A program made the translations under genes and the position numbers. Shown piece after piece: positions 33,648 to 42,378 of a DNA stretch of 64,000 bases. The notes below the pieces were generated by a model that ran no database searches, had not been told where the DNA came from, and saw nothing but the letters and a program-made list of their open reading frames with translations. The number at the start of each line of letters is the position of its first letter. Position 1 is the stretch's first letter. Origin of the DNA: Bin87 sp963666865. GTDB taxonomy: Bacteria > Chloroflexota > Dehalococcoidia > Lucifugimonadales > UBA3495. Where the stretch lies: contig OY763072.1 of NCBI GenBank assembly GCA_963666865.1, forward strand, positions 3,410,001 through 3,474,000, in the 5' to 3' direction.

Positions 33648-33681
33648 CGGTGGCGCGACGCGGAATCAAATCGCGCCACCG
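33648..33681 (+). terminator. Hairpin after SBP1
   Basis: GGTGGCGCGA (33649-33658) pairs with TCGCGCCACC (33671-33680), plus one outer C-G pair: an 11-bp GC-rich stem. A moderately T-rich stretch follows. Likely terminator or transcript 3' end. Confidence 0.55.
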
Positions 33682-33824
33682 TCATCGTTATTCGTTCCGC
33701 TTTCCGTAAATCGCAAGCGGATGTTGACAGGTTTGATCCCGTGCCTTTTCGACGCTATTGGCTTCATATGGCGATTATGATAGTCATACTTCGTTGTTAT
33801 TGATAATATTTATAATCATATCGA

Positions 33825-33853
33825 TTGACAACGGATTGACTTTTGAGTAAATT
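33825..33853 (+). promoter_or_regulatory. Promoter of SBP2
   Basis: TTGACA (33825-33830), a 17-base spacer ending CTTTTGAG, and TAAATT (33848-33853). The spacer end is shared with the SBP3 and SBP4 promoters. The rest of the 350-bp gap (33593-33942) holds the SBP1 terminator hairpin, an AT-rich stretch and the leader hairpin, and no gene. Confidence 0.7.
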
Positions 33854-33863
33854 CCGCCACAGA

Positions 33864-33889
33864 CGCCAAACGGCACTGATTGTTTGGCG
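33864..33889 (+). promoter_or_regulatory. Leader hairpin of SBP2
   Basis: CGCCAAAC (33864-33871) pairs with GTTTGGCG (33882-33889), 8 bp with a 10-nt loop, just after the expected transcription start. It is followed by AATGCGTCGCGCC, conserved in the SBP3 and SBP4 leaders. The paired sequence differs in each copy while pairing is kept. It may act as RNA or as a protein-binding palindrome. Confidence 0.5.
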
Positions 33890-33942
33890 AATGCGTCGCG
33901 CCAGACGGCATCGGCAGGCCGCTGGCGTGGAGGTGAGATAGG

Positions 33943-35829
33943 ATGTCAAAAGCCATTTCCATACGAACCGTGATATTCGGGGCGCTGTGCCTCGCCCTGG
34001 TGACGGCGCTGGCCTGCGGCGCTCCGGCAGAACAACAGCCGGCCGCGCCCGCCGCTCCGGCTGCCAGCCAACAGCAGCAGCCTGCGGCCCAATCTCAAGC
34101 GGCGGCGCCGCAACAGCCGGCCTCTCAGCCGGCGCAGGCCCAGGCTGAGGCGAAGCCCACGCTGGCGTTGCCCAGCGGAATGTCGGACGCCAAGGCGGGC
34201 GGCGCGGCTCCCACAGCGATTCCTGCCGCCGCGCCAAAGCCCCAAGAAACCATGGGCGAACCGGTGCAGGCCGACCTGCGGGTGGCCATCACGCCGCCCT
34301 ACGCGGAAAATCTGCTGGGCTGGCGCGTGGGCGGCACCAACCAGGGCATCCTGCAGCCGATGCAGGAGCACCTGTTCCAACGCGACTTCCAGGACTGGTC
34401 GGCCCAGCCGATGTTGGCGACCGACTGGTCAGTCTCCGCCGACGGCAAGACCTGGAACATCAAACTGCGGGAGGACGTCCCATTCCACCATGGCGAGGAC
34501 ACCTTCGGCGTTTCCGACTTCGTGTTCAGCTTTCAGCTCTGGTCACATCCCGAGAGCAAAGCCGGGTTCGGGCCGCTGTGGAACACCCTGCTGGGCCCGG
34601 GCGGGGACAAGATGAGCTGGGAAGTTGACGAACTGGGCACCACGGCCGCCGTGGAAGAGGTCAGCGACAGCGAAATGGTCTGGCGTATGAACCGGCCCGA
34701 GCTGTGGATCCCGTTCTACGCATCGGACACCACCACCGACCCGCTGATCTACAGCCTGGACTATTGGCAGAAGAACGGCGAGGCGGTGTACGCCGAGAGT
34801 CCCGTTGGAACCGGCCCCTGGAAGCATGTCAGCTACCAACAGGGCGCGAAGCTGGAATACGAGCGCGCCTTTGAAGAACATTGGCGCATCAACCCCGACT
34901 TTGAGACGCTGACGTTCTTCTTCGCCGAGGAGGACCTGACCCGGGTGGCGATGCTGCGGGCCGGAGAGGCCGACATCGCGGAGATCCCGCGGGAACTCCA
35001 GGGCGAGATCATTGACGCGGGGTACGCCATCACCCAGAGCACTCTGCCCGCCTTCATGGTCTGGATCGGCATCGGCGGCCAGTACCTGGAAGACCGGTAC
35101 GATGCCAACGACCCCAACACCAGCGTGCTGGTGCGTCGGGCGATGAACCACGCCATCGACCGGGACGCCATCAACGAAGCCTTCTTCGACAACAAGATGG
35201 AGATGATGGCCAACACCGGCTGGCATCCCACGGACCCGTCCTATGATTCGGCGTGGCAGATTCCGGAATACAACCCCGACCTGGCCAGGGAACTGCTGGC
35301 GGAGGCGGGTTATGCCGAGGGCGCCGGCCCGAAGATCGAGTTCATGGCCGGCAAGCTGGTGGGCGTGCCGGAGTTGACCGAGATCGCCGTGCCCATCATC
35401 TCCTGGCTGGAGGAAGTGGGCTTCCAGGTTGACGCTCAGATCGGCGAGTTCCAGCCCATCCGCACGCGCTTCAAGGCCCGCGAGATGAACGGCGTGCTGT
35501 GGACGCACCGCACCGGGTTCTGGCCCGCCGGCCGCAATATGCGGGTCTATTTCGTCAGCCCGGCACTGGACGGCGCGGTGTATATGTTCGAGGATCCCTA
35601 CACCGAAGACCTGTTCAACCGCTGGCAGAGCAGCGTGGACGAAGAGGAACGCCTGAACCTGATGAAAGAAGCCGGGCAGTTCATGTACGAGAAGAACGCA
35701 ACCATGCCCCTGGGGTTCCTGTTCGCAGAGTTCGGCATCAATCCCGAGGTCATCGCCGAGTACTCGGTGAACAACAGCTACTTCGGCGGAATGAAGGGCC
35801 ACGAGTACACCAAGGTGGTCCGCAGGTAG
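33943..35829 (+). CDS. ABC transporter substrate-binding lipoprotein SBP2 (family 5)
   Basis: The 628-residue lipoprotein has a signal ending TALAC (Cys25), an Ala/Gln/Pro-rich linker (to about residue 105) and a family 5 solute-binding domain. GGAGGTGA precedes ATG 33943. It is closest to SBP4: they share the QIPEYNPDL, DRYDxNDPNT and EEERLNLMKEAGQ segments. Its own promoter and leader hairpin imply separate control. The ligand is unknown. Confidence 0.88.
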   Translation: MSKAISIRTVIFGALCLALVTALACGAPAEQQPAAPAAPAASQQQQPAAQSQAAAPQQPASQPAQAQAEAKPTLALPSGMSDAKAGGAAPTAIPAAAPKPQETMGEPVQADLRVAITPPYAENLLGWRVGGTNQGILQPMQEHLFQRDFQDWSAQPMLATDWSVSADGKTWNIKLREDVPFHHGEDTFGVSDFVFSFQLWSHPESKAGFGPLWNTLLGPGGDKMSWEVDELGTTAAVEEVSDSEMVWRMNRPELWIPFYASDTTTDPLIYSLDYWQKNGEAVYAESPVGTGPWKHVSYQQGAKLEYERAFEEHWRINPDFETLTFFFAEEDLTRVAMLRAGEADIAEIPRELQGEIIDAGYAITQSTLPAFMVWIGIGGQYLEDRYDANDPNTSVLVRRAMNHAIDRDAINEAFFDNKMEMMANTGWHPTDPSYDSAWQIPEYNPDLARELLAEAGYAEGAGPKIEFMAGKLVGVPELTEIAVPIISWLEEVGFQVDAQIGEFQPIRTRFKAREMNGVLWTHRTGFWPAGRNMRVYFVSPALDGAVYMFEDPYTEDLFNRWQSSVDEEERLNLMKEAGQFMYEKNATMPLGFLFAEFGINPEVIAEYSVNNSYFGGMKGHEYTKVVRR

Positions 35830-35887
35830 GCAACTGAACCGTCCTCAACGAGCGGGGAAGTTCGGAATCGAATGAACGCCCTGCGAA

Positions 35888-35920
35888 TGCGGCGATACCA
35901 CAATGCGTAGTATCGCCGCA
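35888..35920 (+). terminator. Hairpin after SBP2
   Basis: TGCGGCGATAC (35888-35898) and GTATCGCCGCA (35910-35920) form a perfect 11-bp stem. No T run follows. The position matches the hairpin after SBP3, with the same flank (GCAATCAGC). Confidence 0.5.
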
Positions 35921-36061
35921 ATCAGCAAATTCGTGGCAGTTTATAACGATACACAAAACATCATGCGGCATCGGCAACGATAAACGATTATGTATCTTTT
36001 GTATAACGGAGCATATTCGTCTGCCGTTGGTTCATTGCCGAAACGATTACGTTCATTTCGA

Positions 36062-36090
36062 TTGACATTAACATGGCTTTTGAATAGATT
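36062..36090 (+). promoter_or_regulatory. Promoter of SBP3
   Basis: TTGACA (36062-36067), a 17-base spacer with GGCTTTTGA at its end, TAGATT (36085-36090). The remaining 351-bp gap (35830-36180) contains the SBP2 hairpin and an AT-rich segment that aligns with the SBP3-SBP4 gap; no gene. Confidence 0.7.
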
Positions 36091-36101
36091 CCGCCGCATG
36101 A

Positions 36102-36125
36102 ATCGGACGAATTATGTCGTTCGAT
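36102..36125 (+). promoter_or_regulatory. Leader hairpin of SBP3
   Basis: ATCGGACGA (36102-36110) pairs with TCGTTCGAT (36117-36125): nine pairs including one G-T, with a 6-nt loop. AAATGCGTCGCGCC follows. Sequence differs from the SBP2 and SBP4 hairpins, but position and pairing are conserved. Confidence 0.5.
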
Positions 36126-36180
36126 AAATGCGTCGCGCCTGATGTTTTCAAAAGATAAATTGGCGCGGAAAGGAGACAGA

Positions 36181-38088
36181 ATGTCAAGAGCCATTTCCAT
36201 AAGAACGACGATATTCGCCGCGCTGGCTCTCGCCTTGGCGATGGCGCTGGCCTGCGGCGCTCCGGCGGAGCAGGAACCGGCGGCGCCCGCCGCCCCGGCC
36301 GCCAGCCAGCAACAGCAGGCGGCGCCCCAATCGCAGCCGGCTCAGCAACCGGCCGCCCAACAACAGACGGCGCAACCAACGGGATCCCAACAACAGCCCG
36401 CGCAAGCGGAGGCCAAACCCACGTTGGCGTTGCCCAGCGGTATGGCTGACACCAAGGCCGGCGGCGCCGCTCCGACTGCCGCTCCAACCGCCGCGCCGGT
36501 CCCCCAGGCGACGACGGGTCAGCCGGTGCAAGCGGACCTGCGCGTCGCCATCACCCCACCCTACGCGGAGAACCTGCTGGGCTGGCGCGTGGGCGGCACC
36601 AACCAGGGAATGCTCCAGCCCATGCAGGAGCAACTGTTCCAACGGGACTACGTGACCTGGGAAGCCAAGGGGATGCTGGTGACCGAATGGGAAGTGTCGG
36701 AAGACGGCAAGGAATGGCATTTCCAGCTGCGTGAGGGCGTGCCTTTCCACCACGGCGCTGACACTTTCGGCGTTTCCGACTTCGTGTTCAGTCTCCAGCT
36801 CTGGTCGCACCCCGAGGGCAAAGGAGCAACCGACTGGTTCCACGAACTGCTGGGACCCGAGGGTGAACAACGTAGTTTCGAGGTTGATACCCTGGGCGCC
36901 ACGGCGGCCGTGGAGGAAGTATCCGACAGCGAGATGATCTGGCACGCCAATCGTCCCGAGCTGTGGGTGCCTTTCTGGTTCTCCGACGCGACCACCGATC
37001 CGCTGATCTACAGCCTGGACTACTGGGAGACCAACGGAGAGGCGGTATATGCGGAAAGTCCGGTGGGCACCGGCCCCTGGCAGCACGTCAGCTATCAGCA
37101 GGGCGCGAAGCTGGAATACGAGCGCGTTCCCTACGAGCATTGGCGCATCACGCCCGACTTTGAGACGCTGACCTTCTTCTTCGCCGAGGAGGACCTGACC
37201 CGAGTGGCCATGCTTCGCGCCGGCGAGGCCGACATCGCGGAGATCCCGCGCGAGCTGCAAGGAGAGGTGGTTGACGCCGGGTTCGCCATCACCCAAAGCA
37301 CGTTGCCGGCCTTCATGGTCTGGGTCGGCATCGGCGGGCAGTACCTGGAGGACAAGCGCAACGCGGATGACCCTACCACCAACGTGCTGGTGCGCCGGGC
37401 CATGAACCACGCCATTGACCGCAACGCCATCAACGAAGCCTTCTTCGACAATAAGATGGAGCTGATGGCGAACACCGGCTGGCATCCCACGGATCCGACC
37501 TACGACCCGGCTTGGGAGATACCGGCTTACGACCCCGATCTGTCCCGGCAGTTGCTGGCTGAGGCGGGTTACGCCGAGGGCGCCGGGCCCAGCATCGAGT
37601 TCATGTCCGGCAAGCTGGTGGGCGTGCCCGAGCTGACCGAGATCGCGGTGCCGATCATCTCCTGGTTGGAAGAGGTCGGCTTCGAGGTGGATGCTCAGAT
37701 CGGCGAGTTCCAGCCCATCCGCACCCGCTACAAGGCCCGCGAGATGAACAGTACGCTGTGGACGCACCGTACCGGCTTCTGGCCGTCGGGACGCAACGTG
37801 CGGGTGTACTTCGTCAGTCCCGGCCAGCAGGGATCCGTGTTCATGTTTGAGGACCCCTACGTGGAAGAGCAATACGACACGTGGAAGAAGAGCGTGAACG
37901 GCGAGGAACGCGAGCAGATCATGCGCGAGGTGGGTCAGTTCATGTACGAGCAGAACGCCACCATGCCCCTGGGGTTCCTGTTTGCGGAGTTCGGCATCAA
38001 CCCCGAGGTCATCGCCGGGTACTCGGTGAACAACAGCTACTTCGGCGGCATGAAGGGACACGAGTACACCAGGGTGGTGCGACAGTAA
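36181..38088 (+). CDS. ABC transporter substrate-binding lipoprotein SBP3 (family 5)
   Basis: The 635-residue lipoprotein has a signal ending MALAC (Cys25), a linker with Gln runs to about residue 115 and a family 5 binding domain. It is the most divergent copy in the first lobe (VTEWEVSEDGKEWHFQLREG; WFSDATTDP) and near the C-terminus (SPGQQGSVFMFEDPYVEE), so it may bind a different ligand. AAAGGAG precedes ATG 36181; the in-frame ATG at 36142 lacks a site. It is flanked by its own promoter and a 3' hairpin. Confidence 0.88.
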   Translation: MSRAISIRTTIFAALALALAMALACGAPAEQEPAAPAAPAASQQQQAAPQSQPAQQPAAQQQTAQPTGSQQQPAQAEAKPTLALPSGMADTKAGGAAPTAAPTAAPVPQATTGQPVQADLRVAITPPYAENLLGWRVGGTNQGMLQPMQEQLFQRDYVTWEAKGMLVTEWEVSEDGKEWHFQLREGVPFHHGADTFGVSDFVFSLQLWSHPEGKGATDWFHELLGPEGEQRSFEVDTLGATAAVEEVSDSEMIWHANRPELWVPFWFSDATTDPLIYSLDYWETNGEAVYAESPVGTGPWQHVSYQQGAKLEYERVPYEHWRITPDFETLTFFFAEEDLTRVAMLRAGEADIAEIPRELQGEVVDAGFAITQSTLPAFMVWVGIGGQYLEDKRNADDPTTNVLVRRAMNHAIDRNAINEAFFDNKMELMANTGWHPTDPTYDPAWEIPAYDPDLSRQLLAEAGYAEGAGPSIEFMSGKLVGVPELTEIAVPIISWLEEVGFEVDAQIGEFQPIRTRYKAREMNSTLWTHRTGFWPSGRNVRVYFVSPGQQGSVFMFEDPYVEEQYDTWKKSVNGEEREQIMREVGQFMYEQNATMPLGFLFAEFGINPEVIAGYSVNNSYFGGMKGHEYTRVVRQ

Positions 38089-38142
38089 GTTTTCGACCTG
38101 TCGGCAACGACCGGGTGAATGCGTCATCCAAAAACCAACCAC

Positions 38143-38180
38143 GATTGCGGTGGTGCGTGATCCTTCGCATCATCGCAATC
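38143..38180 (+). terminator. Hairpin after SBP3
   Basis: A 15-base arm (38143-38157, GATTGCGGTGGTGCG) pairs with 38166-38180 through 13 Watson-Crick and two G-T pairs around an 8-nt loop. No clear T run follows. Confidence 0.5.
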
Positions 38181-38318
38181 AGCCAATTTATCGCTAATAG
38201 TAACGGTACACAAGATGTGACCGGATGTTTCCGACGATAAACGACAACATATGCGATACAGTGTAGGTATGATTCGTCTGTTACTTGTTACGCCTGCTAA
38301 CTCTCTGGACCAGTCCAG

Positions 38319-38347
38319 TTGACATTGAGGTGGCTTTTGAGTACATT
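38319..38347 (+). promoter_or_regulatory. Promoter of SBP4
   Basis: TTGACA (38319-38324), a 17-base spacer ending GGCTTTTGAG, TACATT (38342-38347). No gene lies in the 349-bp gap 38089-38437 apart from the hairpins and this promoter. Confidence 0.7.
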
Positions 38348-38359
38348 CCCCCGCACGAT

Positions 38360-38381
38360 TCAAACGACAACAGTCGTTTGA
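38360..38381 (+). promoter_or_regulatory. Leader hairpin of SBP4
   Basis: TCAAACGAC (38360-38368) and GTCGTTTGA (38373-38381) form a perfect 9-bp stem with a 4-nt AACA loop. CGAATGCGACGCGCC follows, matching the other leaders. Confidence 0.55.
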
Positions 38382-38437
38382 CGAATGCGACGCGCCTGGT
38401 GTTATCAACACACACGATGGCGTGAAAAGGAGACGGA

Positions 38438-40330
38438 ATGTCAAGAGCCTTATCAATCAGAACGACGATATTCGCAGCCATGACACTAGCTTTGACAGTT
38501 GCCATCGCCTGCGGCGCTCCGGCGGAGCAGGAACCGGCGGCCCCCGCCGCTCCGGCCAGCGGCGCCCAGGCACAGCAGCAGCCGGCGCAGCCGCAACAAC
38601 CGGCGGCGGCTACCGAGGCGCCGGCGGCAGCGGCCCCGGCGGAACCCGCCGCCACTGCGGCATTGGCCCAACCGGCCGGCATGAGCGACCGGGCCGCCGG
38701 CGGGGCCGCACCTACCGCCGCTCCGGCGGCCACGGCCGTACCGGAAACCACGCTGGGCGAACCCGTGCAGGCGGACCTGCGCGTCGCCATCACCCCGCCT
38801 TACGCTGAGAACCTGCTGGGCTGGCGCGTGGGCGGCACCAACCAGGGCATCCTGCAACCAATGCAGGAGGCGCTGTTCCAGAGAGATTACCAAACCTGGG
38901 AAGCGCGCCCCATGCTCGCGGAAACTTGGTCGGTTTCTCCCGACGGAAAGGAATGGACGATAAAACTGCGGGAAAATGTCCCCTTCCACCACGGCGAAGA
39001 CACCTTCGGCGTTTCCGACTTCGTGTTCAGCTTCCAGCTGTGGTCGCACCCGGAAGCCAAGACCGGCTTCGGTGACTTCTGGCACCAGATCCTGGGGCCC
39101 GAGGGCGAACAACGCAGCTGGGAACTCGAGGAAATCGGCAAAGCGGCCACGGTCACCGAGGTCAGCGACAGCGAAATGGTCTGGAACATGAACCGGCCCG
39201 AGCTGTGGGTCCCGTTCTACGCCTCGGAAGCCACTACCGACCCGCTGATCTACAGCCTGGACTACTGGGAAAAGAACGGTGAAGAAGCCTATGCGGCCAA
39301 CCCGATCGGCACCGGGCCCTGGAAGCACGTCAGCTACCAGCAGGGCGCAAAACTGGAATACGAGCGGGCCTTTGACGACCACTGGCGCGTCAACCCGGAC
39401 TTCGATACCCTCACCTTCTTCTTCGCTGAGGAAGACCTGACCCGCGTGGCCATGCTCCGCGCCGGCGAGGCCGACATCGCCGAGATCCCCCGGGAACTCC
39501 AGGGCGAGATCATCGACGCCGGATACGCCATCACCCAGAGCACCCTGCCCGCCTTCATGGTCTGGATCGGCATCGGCGGCCAGTACCTGGAAGACCGATA
39601 TGATCCCAACGACCCCAACACCAACGTGCTGGTGCGCCGGGCCATGAACCACGCCATCGACCGGGACGCCCTGAACGAAGCCTTCTTCGACAACAAGATG
39701 GAACTGATGGCGAACACCGGCTGGCATCCCACCGACCCGTCCTATGACCCGGCCTGGCAGATTCCGGAATACAACCCCGACCTGTCCAGGGAATTGCTGG
39801 CCGAAGCGGGCTACGCGGAAGGCTCCGGCCCCAGCATAGAATTCATGGCCGGCAAACTGGTGGGCGTGCCGGAGTTGACCGAGATCGCAGTCCCGATGAT
39901 CTCCTGGTTGGAAGACGTCGGCTTCACCGTTGACGCCCAGATCGGCGAGTTCCAGCCCATCCGCACCCGCTACAAGGCCCGCGAGATGAACGGCGTGCTG
40001 TGGACCCACCGCACCGGCTTCTGGCCCGCCGGCCGCAATATGCGGGTGTATTTCGTCAGTCCCGCCCTGGCCGGCGCGGTGTACATGTACGAAGACCCCT
40101 TCACCGAGGACCTGTTCAGCCAGTGGCAGAGCAGCGTGGACGACGAAGAACGCCTGAACCTGATGAAAGAAGCCGGCCAGTACATGTACGAGCAGAACGC
40201 CACGATACCGCTGGGCTTCCTGTTCGCGGAGTTCGGCATCAACCCCGAGGTGATCGCCGAGTATTCGGTGAACAACAGTTACTTCGGCGGGATGAAGGGC
40301 CACGAATACACCAAGGTAGTTCGCAAGTAG
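38438..40330 (+). CDS. ABC transporter substrate-binding lipoprotein SBP4 (family 5)
   Basis: The 630-residue lipoprotein has a signal ending VAIAC (Cys25), an Ala/Pro-rich linker to about residue 108 and a family 5 solute-binding domain. AAAAGGAG lies before ATG 38438. It is the copy next to the permease genes, so it may be the ancestral member, with SBP1-3 arising by duplication (inference). Middle segments such as LPAFMVWIGIGGQYLEDRYD are shared with SBP2. Confidence 0.88.
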   Translation: MSRALSIRTTIFAAMTLALTVAIACGAPAEQEPAAPAAPASGAQAQQQPAQPQQPAAATEAPAAAAPAEPAATAALAQPAGMSDRAAGGAAPTAAPAATAVPETTLGEPVQADLRVAITPPYAENLLGWRVGGTNQGILQPMQEALFQRDYQTWEARPMLAETWSVSPDGKEWTIKLRENVPFHHGEDTFGVSDFVFSFQLWSHPEAKTGFGDFWHQILGPEGEQRSWELEEIGKAATVTEVSDSEMVWNMNRPELWVPFYASEATTDPLIYSLDYWEKNGEEAYAANPIGTGPWKHVSYQQGAKLEYERAFDDHWRVNPDFDTLTFFFAEEDLTRVAMLRAGEADIAEIPRELQGEIIDAGYAITQSTLPAFMVWIGIGGQYLEDRYDPNDPNTNVLVRRAMNHAIDRDALNEAFFDNKMELMANTGWHPTDPSYDPAWQIPEYNPDLSRELLAEAGYAEGSGPSIEFMAGKLVGVPELTEIAVPMISWLEDVGFTVDAQIGEFQPIRTRYKAREMNGVLWTHRTGFWPAGRNMRVYFVSPALAGAVYMYEDPFTEDLFSQWQSSVDDEERLNLMKEAGQYMYEQNATIPLGFLFAEFGINPEVIAEYSVNNSYFGGMKGHEYTKVVRK

Positions 40331-40345
40331 AGTAGAGCAGTTGGG

Positions 40346-40367
40346 GGGCGGCCCACCGGTCGCCCCT
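40346..40367 (+). terminator. Hairpin between SBP4 and the permease genes
   Basis: GGGGCGGC (40346-40353) pairs with GTCGCCCC (40360-40367), with one G-T pair, followed by TTC. It may lower expression of the permeases relative to the binding protein. Confidence 0.45.
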
Positions 40368-40410
40368 TCATGAAACACCGTGAAACGTTCCTGACGGCAA
40401 AGGTCCCCCC

Positions 40411-41328
40411 ATGCAACGTTTTATCTTTTTGCGTGTGATCCAGTCCATCATCGCGATACTGGTCATCAGCGCAGTAGTGTTCGCATTGGCTCGCGTTACC
40501 GGCGACCCGGTGGCCATCCTGCTGCCGGAGGACGCCAGTCCTAAGGTGGTTGAGCAGGTCCGGGCGAAATGGGGCCTGGACCAACCCATTTACGTCCAAT
40601 ACGCCCGCTACATCGGCAACTTCGTTACCGGCGACTTCGGCGAGGCTTGGGCCTATGGCGGCGTACCTATCACCAGGTTGATCGCCGGAAGCCTGCCCAA
40701 CACCATTTACCTGGCGGCTTTCGCCTGGGCGATCAGCGCGGCTATCGCCTTGCCCATCGGGGTCTTGGTAGCGGTGAAAAAAGATACGGCATTTGACTGG
40801 GCCGGCAAAGTTATTGCGCTGATTGGACAGTCGGCTCCGTCGTTTGCAATCGGTCTGATACTGATGTGGGTGTTCGCGGTTATCCTGGGCTGGTTGCCAA
40901 CCTCGGGCAACGAAGGGTTCAAATCGATAATCCTACCCGGCATAGCCCTGGGCTACTACAACGTCGCCGCGGTAATGAGGCTCACCCGCTCGTCCATGCT
41001 GGAAGTGCTCGACACCGAGTACGTCAAGCTGGCGCGGATCAAGGGGATGCCGGAGCGAAAGGTGATCTGGAAACACTGCTTCCGGAACGCGCTGATCGTG
41101 CCTTTCACCTACATGGGCCTGATCGGCGCCGTGCTGCTCACCGGTTCGGTGGTCATAGAGACGATATTCGTCTGGCCGGGCCTGGGCAATCTGGCCATCG
41201 ACGCCATCCGCAATCGGGACTTCCCGGTGATCCAGAGCATCGTCATTCTGTTCGCCGCGTTCTACATCTTAATCAACCTGTTCGTTGACATTATGTACGC
41301 CTACCTGAACCCCCGGATTCGTTACTAG
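40411..41328 (+). CDS. ABC transporter permease, DppB type
   Basis: The 305-residue protein has six membrane segments and the DppB/OppB pattern: an N-terminal helix, the LDQPIYVQYxRY loop, GDFG, and the cytoplasmic EAA-like loop EYVKLARIKGMPERKVIWKH that contacts the ATPase. It pairs with the DppC-type gene 45 bp downstream. It would form the membrane channel for the ligands bound by the upstream lipoproteins. No ATPase gene lies in the window. Confidence 0.93.
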   Translation: MQRFIFLRVIQSIIAILVISAVVFALARVTGDPVAILLPEDASPKVVEQVRAKWGLDQPIYVQYARYIGNFVTGDFGEAWAYGGVPITRLIAGSLPNTIYLAAFAWAISAAIALPIGVLVAVKKDTAFDWAGKVIALIGQSAPSFAIGLILMWVFAVILGWLPTSGNEGFKSIILPGIALGYYNVAAVMRLTRSSMLEVLDTEYVKLARIKGMPERKVIWKHCFRNALIVPFTYMGLIGAVLLTGSVVIETIFVWPGLGNLAIDAIRNRDFPVIQSIVILFAAFYILINLFVDIMYAYLNPRIRY

Positions 41329-41373
41329 ACGAACAGCTCTCCGCGCCCATTCGCCCGAACAAGGAATTTGGCC

Positions 41374-42294
41374 ATGACCACGCCCGCAGCAACCTCGGTC
41401 GCAACCCCACGACCTACCGACGATCTGCTTCCCCAGCGGGGAAAAGTAGGGCAAGCGTTATTCAACGTCCGCCAATACCCGATCGTTCCCCTGCTCATCC
41501 TCATGATAATGCTGATCATACCGGCGATATTCGCCAATTTGATCGCGCCACACGATCCGGTGGAGGTCAACCTGCAAGATCGCCTCGTGCCCCCGGTTTG
41601 GCAAGAAGGCGGCAGCTGGCAGTACGTCCTGGGCACTGACCGCCATGGTTTTGACATCCTCAGCCGCATCATCCACGGCGCCAGGATTTCCCTGTCCATC
41701 TCCCTGCTCGCGATCGCGCTGGGCGGCGGCGTGGGCACCGTGCTGGGACTGCTGGCCGCCTACGGCGGTGGTTGGGTTGACAACCTGATCATGCGCATCG
41801 TGGACATCAAACTGGCGTTCCCGTCAATCCTGTTAGCGCTCGTGCTGGTAGCGGTGAGCGGCCCCGGATTCCAGACGGTGGTGTTGGTTATCGCACTACT
41901 GCTTTGGGCCAGGTTCGCCCGGATGGTGCGGGGTGAAGCCCTGGCCATCAAGCAGCAGGACTTCATCGCCCGCGCGCAGGTTGCCGGCGCGTCGCCGACG
42001 CGGATCATGATGCGTCACATCTTCCCCAACGTGGTGAACACGGTGGTGGTGCTGGCCACGCTGGAGGTTGGCCACGTCATCATCCTGGAGTCAACGCTCA
42101 GCTTCCTGGGAGCGGGCTTAGTGAAGCCCACGCCGGCTTGGGGCCTGATGGTGGCCGACGGACGGACGCTCATCGTCACCGCCTGGTGGTTGTTCTTCTT
42201 CCCCACCCTGGCCATAGTGTTGACCGTGCTGTCCATGAACCTGTTGGGCGACTGGCTCCGCGACCGCCTCGATCCGAAGCTGCGCAACGTGTAA
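41374..42294 (+). CDS. ABC transporter permease, DppC type
   Basis: The 306-residue permease has the N-terminal extension typical of DppC/OppC, GTDRHGFDILSRIIHGARISL, about six membrane segments and the EAA-like loop QQDFIARAQVAGASPTRIMMRHIFPN. AAGGA lies 8 bases before ATG 41374; the TTG at 41368 is less likely. A terminator follows at 42322, so the SBP4-permease transcript probably ends here. Confidence 0.93.
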   Translation: MTTPAATSVATPRPTDDLLPQRGKVGQALFNVRQYPIVPLLILMIMLIIPAIFANLIAPHDPVEVNLQDRLVPPVWQEGGSWQYVLGTDRHGFDILSRIIHGARISLSISLLAIALGGGVGTVLGLLAAYGGGWVDNLIMRIVDIKLAFPSILLALVLVAVSGPGFQTVVLVIALLLWARFARMVRGEALAIKQQDFIARAQVAGASPTRIMMRHIFPNVVNTVVVLATLEVGHVIILESTLSFLGAGLVKPTPAWGLMVADGRTLIVTAWWLFFFPTLAIVLTVLSMNLLGDWLRDRLDPKLRNV

Positions 42295-42321
42295 AACCAT
42301 CAAATTACCGCACATCTGGCC

Positions 42322-42355
42322 GGCGGGGTGTATCATTACATCCCGCCGTTTCTTT
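42322..42355 (+). terminator. Rho-independent-like terminator after the permeases
   Basis: GGCGGGGTGT (42322-42331) pairs with ACATCCCGCC (42338-42347), with one G-T pair and a 6-nt loop, and is followed by GTTTCTTT. Confidence 0.7.
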
Positions 42356-42378
42356 GGTACCGCTCCATGTGAAAACCT

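Noticed and set aside
31739..40378. Very long antisense frames opposite the four SBP genes (600+ codons each)
   Set aside because: They mirror GC-rich coding sequence, have no ribosome sites, signals or family motifs, and recur only because the four sense genes are paralogous.
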